From: DUVT01 sp041675865 | Lineage (GTDB): Bacteria > Bacillota_I > Bacilli_A > ML615J-28 > CAG-698 | Direction of reading: 5' to 3' | DNA length: 15,929 bases | Assembly (NCBI GenBank): GCA_041675865.1 | Contig: JBAYTA010000038.1 | Span: 1 to 15,929 of the forward strand | In this document: in pieces, positions 1 to 7,576 of the stretch | Position numbering within the stretch: the stretch's first letter is position 1 | Layout: each line of letters opens with the position of its first letter | Translations under genes and position numbers: made by a program | The notes under the pieces: generated by a model | Databases searched by the model: none | What the model saw: the letters and a program-made list of their open reading frames with translations, nothing else | Told to the model about the DNA's origin: nothing

Positions 1-9
1 AATAGCCAT
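1..9 (-). CDS. Possible 5' end of a divergent gene (reads Met-Ala-Ile), truncated by the window edge
   Basis: On the minus strand an ATG at 9-7 is followed by GCT ATT and then leaves the window. An AGAGGAG Shine-Dalgarno complement lies at 26-20, ten bases before the ATG, and a TATAAA -10-like box lies further upstream at 90-85. Only three codons are visible, so the product cannot be identified. Ribosomal protein S15 often begins Met-Ala-Ile and is often controlled by a structured leader, so rpsO is one guess among many. Confidence 0.35.
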
Positions 10-10
10 G

Positions 11-75
11 TGATTTATACTCCTCTCGTGAAGATATTTCCTGGTAGTTATCTTCTTCACGATAAGTATAAATCA
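11..75 (-). promoter_or_regulatory. Hairpin leader covering the Shine-Dalgarno of the divergent left-edge gene
   Basis: Bases 11-21 and 65-75 are perfect 11-bp inverted repeats (TGATTTATACT and its complement). Inside them 27-33 pairs with 55-61 (CGTGAAG/CTTCACG), extended by three more pairs past a bulge. Read on the minus strand, the outer helix contains part of the AGAGGAG sequence and ends just before the ATG at 9-7. A further pairing of 102-108 (TCACATG) with 7-13 would reach the start codon itself. The arrangement resembles a translational-control leader. An RNA read from the plus strand is possible but has no promoter inside the window. Confidence 0.45.
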
Positions 76-84
76 TTTTGTCGT

Positions 85-90
85 TTTATA
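85..90 (-). promoter_or_regulatory. Candidate -10 box for the divergent left-edge transcript
   Basis: The minus strand reads TATAAA here, preceded by TTG. Transcription would start near 78 and place the whole 11-75 hairpin in the leader. No convincing -35 hexamer is seen at the usual spacing, so the call rests on the -10 match and on its position. Confidence 0.3.
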
Positions 91-152
91 CAATATTGGT
101 CTCACATGTATTGTAACATTACACATAGCTAGTTTTTTGATTGTGTAATAAA

Positions 153-181
153 TTGCAATTGACTTTTCAATATTATATAAT
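153..181 (+). promoter_or_regulatory. Sigma-A type promoter of the J-like/addBA/mntP operon
   Basis: TTGCAA at 153-158 and a perfect TATAAT at 176-181 are separated by 17 bases. Transcription would begin near 188, leaving a leader of about 34 bases with an AAGGCAGG ribosome site at 208-215 ahead of the ATG at 222. An overlapping alternative uses TTGACT at 159-164 with a weaker AT-rich -10 further downstream. Confidence 0.6.
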
Positions 182-221
182 AAATATATATAATAAATTT
201 CTTATATAAGGCAGGTTAGTT

Positions 222-1016
222 ATGAAGCAAAAGTATGATGAAGCAAGTTATAATGAAATCAAACAACAATATCTTGATGTCTATAAACAAAGTGAAGATT
301 TATATAAAGAAAACATTCATATTTATTATGACTATAATTATATTTTTGGTTCTTATTTTTATAAAAGATATAATCTATATTATTTATGTGAAAGATTTGC
401 AAGTAGATTAAATATTTATAGAGATATACGTAATAATGGGAATTTAATTAACTTAGAAAATGTAGAAGAAGAGTTAGACAATAAATTTGAAGAATTGCTT
501 AGAAAAGTAAATTTAATTAAAAATGAGTATGACCAAGCAAAAATATTTAGAAGTATTCCGCTTATGAAACAAGAAGATTTAGATGAGTTAATTTCTACAT
601 TTAACGAAATTACAAATTATGTTCATCCAGACTTAAGGGACCACGATGAGGAAATAAAAGTTCTATGGAAAAGAGCAGTTAATGCTTATCGCCATAATGA
701 TATTGAAAGTCTAAGGAATACGCGAAAAAGAATTGATGAATTAGGTTTAGAATTACCATCTAAAAGAAACATAATAATTGATTATAAAAAGGAAATAAAA
801 CGATTCATTGAAAAAATTGAAATCATTACATCTAAAAATATTTATTTAATTAATTCCTTTCCTTATAATCAAAAGGGATTGTTAGCATCAAAAGAATTAA
901 TAAATAATAAAATTAAAGAAGTAGAAGAAGATATCAAATTATTTACTAGAAGACTTGAATATCTTGAAAACATTATTGAAGAATTTCTTGATATAAATAG
1001 AAATATCTTAGAATAG
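222..1016 (+). CDS. Divergent J-domain-like protein (HPD motif) in a helical, tyrosine-rich protein
   Basis: The 264-residue product is soluble and almost wholly helical. Residues 115-172 resemble helices II and III of a J domain: an amphipathic helix (about 117-133), an HPD tripeptide at 135-137, then LWKRAVNAY (148-156) with a following acidic turn and helix. This pattern occurs in Firmicutes proteins annotated as divergent DnaJ-like. The usual helix I (Y-x-x-L-G) and the zinc-finger and client-binding parts of DnaJ are not visible. Ten tyrosines fall between residues 28 and 54, and charged helices with coiled-coil character cover about 80-110 and 184-262. It is first in the operon, nine bases before addB, and ends in TAG. 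A DnaK-recruiting role is inferred from HPD alone; a link to DNA repair is only suggested by position. Confidence 0.65.
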   Translation: MKQKYDEASYNEIKQQYLDVYKQSEDLYKENIHIYYDYNYIFGSYFYKRYNLYYLCERFASRLNIYRDIRNNGNLINLENVEEELDNKFEELLRKVNLIKNEYDQAKIFRSIPLMKQEDLDELISTFNEITNYVHPDLRDHDEEIKVLWKRAVNAYRHNDIESLRNTRKRIDELGLELPSKRNIIIDYKKEIKRFIEKIEIITSKNIYLINSFPYNQKGLLASKELINNKIKEVEEDIKLFTRRLEYLENIIEEFLDINRNILE

Positions 1017-1025
1017 GGATTAAAT

Positions 1026-3473
1026 ATGGATTTTAAAAATGTTGTTAATAAAATAAGTCAATTTGAAAAGGTGCTTTTAATTTGTTCTCCAAATCTAAAG
1101 GATAAATTAATAAGCCATTTTTCTATTTTGTTTTCTTTAAAAAATATAGTTTATAAAACAAAATCAGAAGTAGTTAATGATTTGCTTGGAGTTTATGAAA
1201 TCTTAGGAAGATTAAGCTTGCAAAAGGAAAAAAATATATCCCCAGAATTAGCAAAAATACTTCTTAATAATAGTTTATTAGTTAGTGAAGATATGGTAAT
1301 TTATTCAAATAAAGTAAAAGAATTAATCGAGATTAAAAAGAGATTTAATAAATATTTAAGAAAAAACGAACTTATTTCAAATCTATACTCTTCAAGACAA
1401 ATAATAATTGTTGATGAATATGATGATAATGATAAGTTCTTCAAAGCAAAAGATATATTAAAATCAATTAGTTCAAATATAGTCTATCTTTATACTAATG
1501 ATAATAAGCATAAAGACATAGAGATTTTAGAGTTTAAAGATTATAAAGAAGAAGTATTATTTGCATTAAAGAAAATAGCTAATTTATTAGAATCTGGAGT
1601 TGATGCAAATAAAATAAAGATCCAAATACCAAACGAGTACCTTAATTATGCTAATGAAGTCTTTACTTTATCAAATATATCCTTAAATATTAATAGTAGT
1701 AGTTCATTAAAAGAATTTGAAATTACTAAGAATATTATTAATGAATTAAATCTTTTATTAAATGAAAATATTGATGATGCATTTAGAAGAGTATTAGAAA
1801 AATATGCTTCGTATGACAACCCTATCTTAGAAAAAATAGTAAATATATTCAATAAATACTTAAAGTATGACCTTAAATTAGAGGAAATAATCGCTGATAT
1901 AAACTTTGAATTTTCTAATAGTAAGTATTCAAAAAAATATATAGGTGGGATAAATGTATGTAATATTCTTGAAAATGTTGTAGAAGAAGATGACTATATT
2001 TTTATTCTTGGATTTAACCAAGATGTTTTCCCAAAGACATTTAAGGATGAAGAATACTTGCTTGATTTTGAAAGAAAAGAATTAGGTTTACTATTAAGCA
2101 GCGATAAAAATAAAGCTTTAAATGAAAAAGTTATTAATACTCTAAATAGCATTAATAATCTTTATCTATCATATAATGCAACTTTAAACCTCGCAAGCAT
2201 TGCCTTAAAGTTAGGGAGTGATCTAAAAATAGAGAAAAAAGAAAATGATTATAATGTTTCTTATTCCAAAAAACTTGATGAGATAGCTTTAGGTAAACAT
2301 TTAGATTTATATTTTAAATATGATATTAGAAGCGATGCATTGTCTAAATTATATAATATGTATCCTATTAATAATTATAAGAAATATGATAATAAATTTA
2401 CAGGAGTTAATGATGAATTCTATAATTTATATTTAAAAGATGGAATTACACTTTCTTATACTGCAATTGATAAATATAATAATTGTGGGTTTTTATTCTA
2501 TTTAGAAAATGTTTTAAAGATTAGAAGAGTTTCCAATGAAGAAAGTATCTTTATTGGTAATTTAATCCATCATTTACTTTACTCTGTTTTAAATGAAGAT
2601 GAGATTGTTGATCTGAAATGTTTTATGAATAATGTCTTAAAAGAATATTGTCTTAATGAAGAAATTAGTTTAAACGCTAAAGATGAGTTCTTTATAAACA
2701 AGTATATTGATACTTTATTATACTTATTAGATTTTATATCTTTACACAATAAAAATTCAGAATTTAAGATATTTGGTTTAGAAAAAGAATTTTGCTTGGA
2801 TTTAGATTTTGATATAGATGTGAAATTGAAAGGTAAAATAGATAAAATTCTAACTTTGGAAATAAATCAGCAAAAATATGCTATTGTTGTAGATTACAAA
2901 AGTGGAAGCACGGACTTTGATTTAAATAGAGTTGTTCATGGACTTAATATGCAAATTATGTTTTACTTTTACTTTTTGAATAAAACATATGCAAATGAAT
3001 TCGAATTTGCAGGTGGTTATTTACAAGGAGTAATGCCTAATAGTACTTTTACTTTTGATAGTAAAAAAACATATTTAGATCAATTATATGAACATTTTAA
3101 ATTAGAGGGTTATAGTAGTTCTAATATTGAAGTATTAAAGAAGATTGATAAAGAAATTGAAAACGAAAGTAAATTTATAAAAGGAATAAGATTTACTAAA
3201 GATGGTGACTTTCACCATTATTCTAAATCAAAAGTTTTAAGTAAAAAACAATTTGAAAAACTATATAAACTAACAGAAGAGATAATCAGTACCTCTACCA
3301 AAAATATTTTGAACGGGATTTTTTTGATTAATCCAAAAAAAATTGGCAATAGTATTGATTCGTGTAAGTATTGTCCATATAAGGATATTTGTTTTAGAGA
3401 AGAAAAAGACTATGAAATCTTAACAGACTATAAAGATTTTAAGTTCTTGGAGGATGAAGATGATTCCAATTAA
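1026..3473 (+). CDS. addB: AddB-like subunit of the ATP-dependent helicase-nuclease, short form without Walker A
   Basis: AddB partners AddA in processing double-strand DNA ends for RecA-mediated repair. The C-terminal nuclease is complete: GKIDK (D606), VVDYKSG (D623, K625) and QIMFY (Q643) give the RecB-type PD-(D/E)xK pattern. Four cysteines, C487 and C780-x2-C783-x5-C789, match the iron-sulfur latch of Bacillus AddB. At 815 residues it is much shorter than the roughly 1,160 of B. subtilis AddB. The N-terminus (LLICSPN) lacks the Walker A loop seen in Bacillus AddB, as in streptococcal RexB. The middle keeps a helicase-like scaffold (EDDYIFILGF, 321-330) that is probably inactive as an ATPase. 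The next gene, which has Walker A, DEYQDT and its own nuclease, confirms the pair. It ends inside the start region of addA. Confidence 0.88.
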   Translation: MDFKNVVNKISQFEKVLLICSPNLKDKLISHFSILFSLKNIVYKTKSEVVNDLLGVYEILGRLSLQKEKNISPELAKILLNNSLLVSEDMVIYSNKVKELIEIKKRFNKYLRKNELISNLYSSRQIIIVDEYDDNDKFFKAKDILKSISSNIVYLYTNDNKHKDIEILEFKDYKEEVLFALKKIANLLESGVDANKIKIQIPNEYLNYANEVFTLSNISLNINSSSSLKEFEITKNIINELNLLLNENIDDAFRRVLEKYASYDNPILEKIVNIFNKYLKYDLKLEEIIADINFEFSNSKYSKKYIGGINVCNILENVVEEDDYIFILGFNQDVFPKTFKDEEYLLDFERKELGLLLSSDKNKALNEKVINTLNSINNLYLSYNATLNLASIALKLGSDLKIEKKENDYNVSYSKKLDEIALGKHLDLYFKYDIRSDALSKLYNMYPINNYKKYDNKFTGVNDEFYNLYLKDGITLSYTAIDKYNNCGFLFYLENVLKIRRVSNEESIFIGNLIHHLLYSVLNEDEIVDLKCFMNNVLKEYCLNEEISLNAKDEFFINKYIDTLLYLLDFISLHNKNSEFKIFGLEKEFCLDLDFDIDVKLKGKIDKILTLEINQQKYAIVVDYKSGSTDFDLNRVVHGLNMQIMFYFYFLNKTYANEFEFAGGYLQGVMPNSTFTFDSKKTYLDQLYEHFKLEGYSSSNIEVLKKIDKEIENESKFIKGIRFTKDGDFHHYSKSKVLSKKQFEKLYKLTEEIISTSTKNILNGIFLINPKKIGNSIDSCKYCPYKDICFREEKDYEILTDYKDFKFLEDEDDSN

Positions 3474-6400
3474 ACCTAAAAATGTATTTTGGAGTGATGA
3501 ACAGTGGCGTGCGATCTTCGATAGCGGTAAAAGCATTTTAGTTAATGCTGGTGCGGGAAGTGGAAAAACTGCTGTTTTAACACAAAGGATTATTGAGATT
3601 TTAAAAAATAATATTGGGCTTGATAAATTAGTTGTCCTTACCTTTACAAAAGCAGCTGCTAGTGAGATGAAAGAAAGGGTTAGAAAACAATTAATGAAAA
3701 TTGTTGCAACTAATCCTGAACTTTCTAAGCAATTAGATTATATAGATCAAGCAGCAATCCAAACTTTTGATGCTTTTGCACTTAGTTTAGTAAAAAGATA
3801 TCATTACTTACTCGGTGTAAATAAGAATATTAATATTGGTGATAAAGTAATTTTAGCTTTAAAAAGAAAAGAAATCATAACTGCAGTTTTTAATGAATTA
3901 TATGAGAGCAAAAATCAAGATTTCCTTGATTTAATTTCTACTTTCTCAGTAAAAAAAGATGATTTAGTAAGAGAATATATTTATAATATTTGTATAAAGA
4001 TTGATTTGCTTGCAAATAGTGAAGAGTTTTTAGAAAATTATTTAGCTCATTTTTATAGTGAAGAGTTTTTAGATGCAAGGATAAATGAATTTGATGAGTT
4101 AATAAAATTTGATATTGAAAGAATTAGATTAAGATTACAAAATATTGAAAATATCGTTAGTGATGACAAGCTGGTTTCTTTTTATGAAGATTTAAAATCT
4201 AGTTTAACTGATATCTTAGCTGCAAGAACATATAAAGGCTATTTAGATTGTATTAATACTAGTCTTCCAAGAATGCCTGCTAAGGTTGAAGATGAAGATG
4301 AAAAAATTAAAGTTAAATATGAAAGAGACCAAATCACAAAATTAATAAATAAAATCAAAGATAATTTGGTTTATTCAAGTAGTGATGAGATAAAAGAAGA
4401 ATTAATTAGTACAAAAAGATTTTCTAAAGTTATTATAGAGATTGTTAGGGAAGTTAACATTAGATACTTAAAAGCAAAAGAAGCTTTAAATTTATATGAT
4501 TTTTTAGATATTGCGAAAATGGCTGTAAGGTTATTTAGAGAAAATAATGATTTAAGAAATTATTATAAATCTAATCTTTATGAAATTTTGGTTGATGAAT
4601 ATCAAGATACATCAGATATCCAAGAAGAACTAATAAGTCTTATTTCTAATAATAATGTTTATATGGTTGGTGATATGAAGCAATCTATTTATAGGTTTAG
4701 AAATGCAAATCCAGATATTTTTAAAAATAAATACGATAATTTTAAAGATAATCCGGCTGCTGCTGCAATTGACTTATCAAAGAACTTTAGATCTAGAAGA
4801 GAAGTTTTAAATAATATCAACAAAGTTTTTCAAGAAACTATGAGCCCTACTTTAGGTGGTGTAGATTATAATGACAATCATGCCTTAGAATTTGGAAACA
4901 AAAAATATGATGAGAATATTGCAAATGAAAATTATGATTTTGAGATTTTCACATATTCCTATGCGGAAGACGGTCTAACAACTTCAGAAAAAGAAGCATT
5001 TATAGTTGCAAATGATATTAAAAATAAAATAGAAGCAAAATATCAAATTTATGATAAAGATTTAAATATTGTTAGAGATGCTAGGTTTTCTGATTTCACT
5101 ATTTTAGTAAGTGAAAAAAGCAAGTTTGAATTATATAAGAAAATCTTTGAATATAAAAATCTTCCTCTTGTTATCCATAAAGAAGAAGACTTTGTAAGAA
5201 GTAATGAAATCTATGTAATTAAAAATATTTTAAGAGCAATTTATAGTTTGCTTGATTTCGAATATTATAAAGATAATTTCAAAGATGCAATCTATAGTGT
5301 ATTAAGAAGTTTTCTAATAGAAGCTACAGATAAAGATATTTCCTTAATTTTTATTGGTGATATTAAGGAAGGCTTAAATTTACGTTTTAAGACTTTTTAT
5401 TCGAAGCTGACTAATATTGCAAGAAAGGTCGAAAAATGCACCTTGAGCGATATTTTGGACTTAATTTACCAAGAATTTGATATTTATGTAAAGATTGTTA
5501 AATTAGGAAATATTAATGAAATAGAAAATAAATTAAATTTCTTGCTTGATAAGTTTAAAGAGCTAGATAGTAGTGGTTATAATTTGCTTGCTGCAATTAA
5601 TTATTTAGAAGTATTAATTAATGAAGGCTACGATATTGAAACAAGTGAAGTAGGTAAAATTGATGATTCAGCTATTAATATTATGACAATCCATAAATCA
5701 AAAGGATTAGAGTTTCCTATTTGTTATTATGTGGAACTTAGTAGCAGATTCAAGACAACTGAAAGTAATGACCGGATTGTTTTTGATAAAGATTATGGTT
5801 TAGTATTTCCTGTTTTTAAAGAAGGCTTAAGAGATACTATTTATAAAAGTTTACTTAAGAATAAATATCTTGTGGAAGAAATAAGTGAAAGATTAAGATT
5901 GTTCTATGTTGCACTAACTAGAGCAAAAGAAAAAATGATACTTGTGAGTCCTGAATTTGATGATGTAACTGACTTTTCTGAAGAAATCCCACTTGTAGAG
6001 AGGTTAAATTATAATTCGTTTTATTCTATTTTAAATTCTTTAAAAACTACACTAGCATTATATATAAAATCAACTTTAGTAAATGGAAGTTTAGAATATA
6101 AGGATTTGAAAAAAGGTATACTTGAGGTAAAGAAAACAACTCCAATTGAAATTAGATCTGTGAATGTGAAAAAAGAGTTGGAAGAAAAAGAAATTGCATC
6201 AAGTGCAAGTAAGAAGTTACTTGATAAAGAGACAATCAAACTGATGGAATTTGGAACACTAATCCATAGTTATTTAGAATTAATTGATTATAAATTGGAT
6301 TTAGATAGTCAGTTGAACAAATTAAATCTTGATGAAAATCAAAAAGCAAAAATAAGAAGTTTCTATGATATTGATATATTTAAGAAAAATATTATTAATA

Positions 6401-6651
6401 TCTACCATGAATATCAATTTTCTTATAGCTTAGATAATATACTATATAAAGGGATAATTGATTTAATAGTTGAACTTGAAGATGAATTAATAATAATTGA
6501 CTTTAAATTAAGTAATTTAGAAAAAAAAGAATATAAATTACAATTAGAAGCTTATTATAATTATTTAAAAAATACTACAAACAAAAAAGTAAAAGCTTAT
6601 TTATATTCAGTTATAAATGAGGAGTTAAGATTAATTATAGAAGGAGAATAA
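3460..6651 (+). CDS. addA: AddA subunit of the ATP-dependent helicase-nuclease (superfamily 1 helicase plus nuclease)
   Basis: This is the motor subunit of AddAB. Numbering from an upstream ATG at 3454, the helicase motifs are Walker A GAGSGKT (33-39), TFTKAAASEM (63-72), DEYQDT (381-386), GDMKQSIYRFR (406-416), NFRSR (444-448), TIHKSKGLEFP (745-755) and LFYVALTRAKE (816-826). The C-terminal RecB-type nuclease shows GTLIHSYLE (H938), GIIDLIV (D1003), IIIDFK (D1016, K1018) and QLEAYYNYL (Q1030). At about 1,063 residues it is somewhat shorter than the 1,230-residue Bacillus protein. The start at 3460 is chosen because GGAGG at 3449-3453 sits six bases before it but directly abuts the ATG at 3454. 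Either start lies inside addB, so the two subunits are probably translationally coupled. Confidence 0.96.
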   Translation: MIPIKPKNVFWSDEQWRAIFDSGKSILVNAGAGSGKTAVLTQRIIEILKNNIGLDKLVVLTFTKAAASEMKERVRKQLMKIVATNPELSKQLDYIDQAAIQTFDAFALSLVKRYHYLLGVNKNINIGDKVILALKRKEIITAVFNELYESKNQDFLDLISTFSVKKDDLVREYIYNICIKIDLLANSEEFLENYLAHFYSEEFLDARINEFDELIKFDIERIRLRLQNIENIVSDDKLVSFYEDLKSSLTDILAARTYKGYLDCINTSLPRMPAKVEDEDEKIKVKYERDQITKLINKIKDNLVYSSSDEIKEELISTKRFSKVIIEIVREVNIRYLKAKEALNLYDFLDIAKMAVRLFRENNDLRNYYKSNLYEILVDEYQDTSDIQEELISLISNNNVYMVGDMKQSIYRFRNANPDIFKNKYDNFKDNPAAAAIDLSKNFRSRREVLNNINKVFQETMSPTLGGVDYNDNHALEFGNKKYDENIANENYDFEIFTYSYAEDGLTTSEKEAFIVANDIKNKIEAKYQIYDKDLNIVRDARFSDFTILVSEKSKFELYKKIFEYKNLPLVIHKEEDFVRSNEIYVIKNILRAIYSLLDFEYYKDNFKDAIYSVLRSFLIEATDKDISLIFIGDIKEGLNLRFKTFYSKLTNIARKVEKCTLSDILDLIYQEFDIYVKIVKLGNINEIENKLNFLLDKFKELDSSGYNLLAAINYLEVLINEGYDIETSEVGKIDDSAINIMTIHKSKGLEFPICYYVELSSRFKTTESNDRIVFDKDYGLVFPVFKEGLRDTIYKSLLKNKYLVEEISERLRLFYVALTRAKEKMILVSPEFDDVTDFSEEIPLVERLNYNSFYSILNSLKTTLALYIKSTLVNGSLEYKDLKKGILEVKKTTPIEIRSVNVKKELEEKEIASSASKKLLDKETIKLMEFGTLIHSYLELIDYKLDLDSQLNKLNLDENQKAKIRSFYDIDIFKKNIINIYHEYQFSYSLDNILYKGIIDLIVELEDELIIIDFKLSNLEKKEYKLQLEAYYNYLKNTTNKKVKAYLYSVINEELRLIIEGE

Positions 6652-6652
6652 T

Positions 6653-6982
6653 ATGAACTGGAAAAATAAAGTTATAGCAATTACACCGTTTGTCTGTGCA
6701 ATCGTGTTTTTCATTCTTGCAATAGAATATAAGTTAGCTCATCCGGGCTGGGTGGTATTTTTACTTGTACCATTAATGCCATTTCTACTTGGTAAAAAGA
6801 AAATATCAGTATCAGTTATAATAATAATTATATATTTCATTGTTAGTGTAGTTTTAAAAAATAAATGGAATATAACTTGGGTTATTTTATTACTTATTCC
6901 AATTATGAATATACTAATTGTACCAAGCGAAAGAAGTAAGATTAAAAAAGATGAGTTTGATGATTTTGATGAAATAGATTAA
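6653..6982 (+). CDS. Small four-helix membrane protein of unknown function
   Basis: I do not recognise a named family with confidence. The 109-residue product has four hydrophobic segments at about 7-24, 31-47, 51-68 and 72-90, with no cleavable signal, and an acidic tail (DEFDDFDEID). Helices 2 and 4 look like copies of each other: GWVVFLLVPLMPFLL (32-46) and TWVILLLIPIMNILI (75-89) share the Trp, the Leu-rich run, the Pro and the Met. This suggests an internal duplication of a two-helix unit, loosely like LiaF-type or phage-shock membrane modules. The ATG follows the addA stop after one base, with AAGGAG about nine bases upstream, so it belongs to the same transcript. Nothing seen ties it to AddAB biochemically. 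Confidence 0.75.
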   Translation: MNWKNKVIAITPFVCAIVFFILAIEYKLAHPGWVVFLLVPLMPFLLGKKKISVSVIIIIIYFIVSVVLKNKWNITWVILLLIPIMNILIVPSERSKIKKDEFDDFDEID

Positions 6983-7005
6983 GTTTAATATTTAGGGGGT
7001 AAGTT

Positions 7006-7548
7006 TTGCTTTTTTTAGAAATTTGTTTACTTGGTTTAGGTCTATCTATGGATGCAACAGCAGTTAGCATTAGTAATGGAATGATAGAATCTAGAATGAA
7101 AATTAGAAAAAGAGCATTTATTGCCCTTTGTTTTAGTTTTTTTCAAGCATTTATGCCTATTCTTGGGTTTTATTTTGGGAGATCATTTATAGACTTTTTG
7201 GATCCAATTGATAATTTTTTAGTGTTTTTAATTCTATCTTTACTTGGACTAAAAATGTTAGTTGAATCAAGAAAAGAAGATGATAAGCATGAATTACTTA
7301 CATATCCTAAAATAGTTATCCAAGGAGTTGCGACAAGTATTGATGCCCTAATGGTTGGTCTTACTTTCGCAATCCTCCACGTTTATATTTATGAAGCAAG
7401 TTTTATTATTTTTATAATAACTCTATTTATGACATCACTTGGAGTAATAGTGGGCTGTAAGTGCGCAAAATCATTAAAAAAGAATGCTGTATTATTAGGA
7501 GGGATGATTTTAATTATCTTAGCCTTAAAATTCTTACTAGAAATTTAA
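7006..7548 (+). CDS. mntP: MntP family manganese efflux pump
   Basis: MntP exports Mn2+ across the cytoplasmic membrane and protects against manganese excess. The 180-residue length and six predicted helices (about 1-21, 35-58, 68-86, 104-124, 130-152, 160-178) match the family. The two-fold repeat signature is clear: SMDATAVSISNG (14-25) in the first half and ATSIDALMVG (109-118) in the second, with acidic residues D16 and D113 in the transport path, and FQAFMPILGFYFG (46-58) after the first repeat. The start is TTG, chosen because AGGGGGT at 6994-7000 lies five bases upstream and translation enters the first helix at once. It is the last gene of the addBA operon. No manganese riboswitch is present in the 23-base gap before it. 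Confidence 0.92.
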   Translation: MLFLEICLLGLGLSMDATAVSISNGMIESRMKIRKRAFIALCFSFFQAFMPILGFYFGRSFIDFLDPIDNFLVFLILSLLGLKMLVESRKEDDKHELLTYPKIVIQGVATSIDALMVGLTFAILHVYIYEASFIIFIITLFMTSLGVIVGCKCAKSLKKNAVLLGGMILIILALKFLLEI

Positions 7549-7576
7549 AAAAACTAAGGGTTATGCCTTAGTTTTT
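7549..7576. terminator. Bidirectional intrinsic terminator between mntP and namA
   Basis: AAAAACTAAGG (7549-7559) and CCTTAGTTTTT (7566-7576) form an 11-bp stem with a six-base loop. The A-run on one side and T-run on the other give a U-tract in both directions, suiting the two convergent genes. The right arm overlaps the stop codon of the minus-strand gene. Confidence 0.88.

Noticed and set aside
3..138. A plus-strand non-coding RNA closed by 3-12 with 122-131 and ending in the T-run 133-138
   Set aside because: Nine of ten pairs can form, but no plus-strand promoter is visible and none of the conserved blocks of tmRNA, RNase P RNA or SRP RNA is present. The minus-strand leader explanation accounts for the ribosome site and ATG as well.
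1646..1852. Minus-strand open frame of 68 codons inside addB
   Set aside because: It lies wholly within a well-supported gene on the other strand, has no recognisable product, and is the kind of frame AT-rich coding sequence produces by chance.
6021..6239. Minus-strand open frame of 72 codons inside addA
   Set aside because: Antisense to the linker between the AddA helicase and nuclease domains, with a low-complexity Ser/Phe product and no sign of selection.
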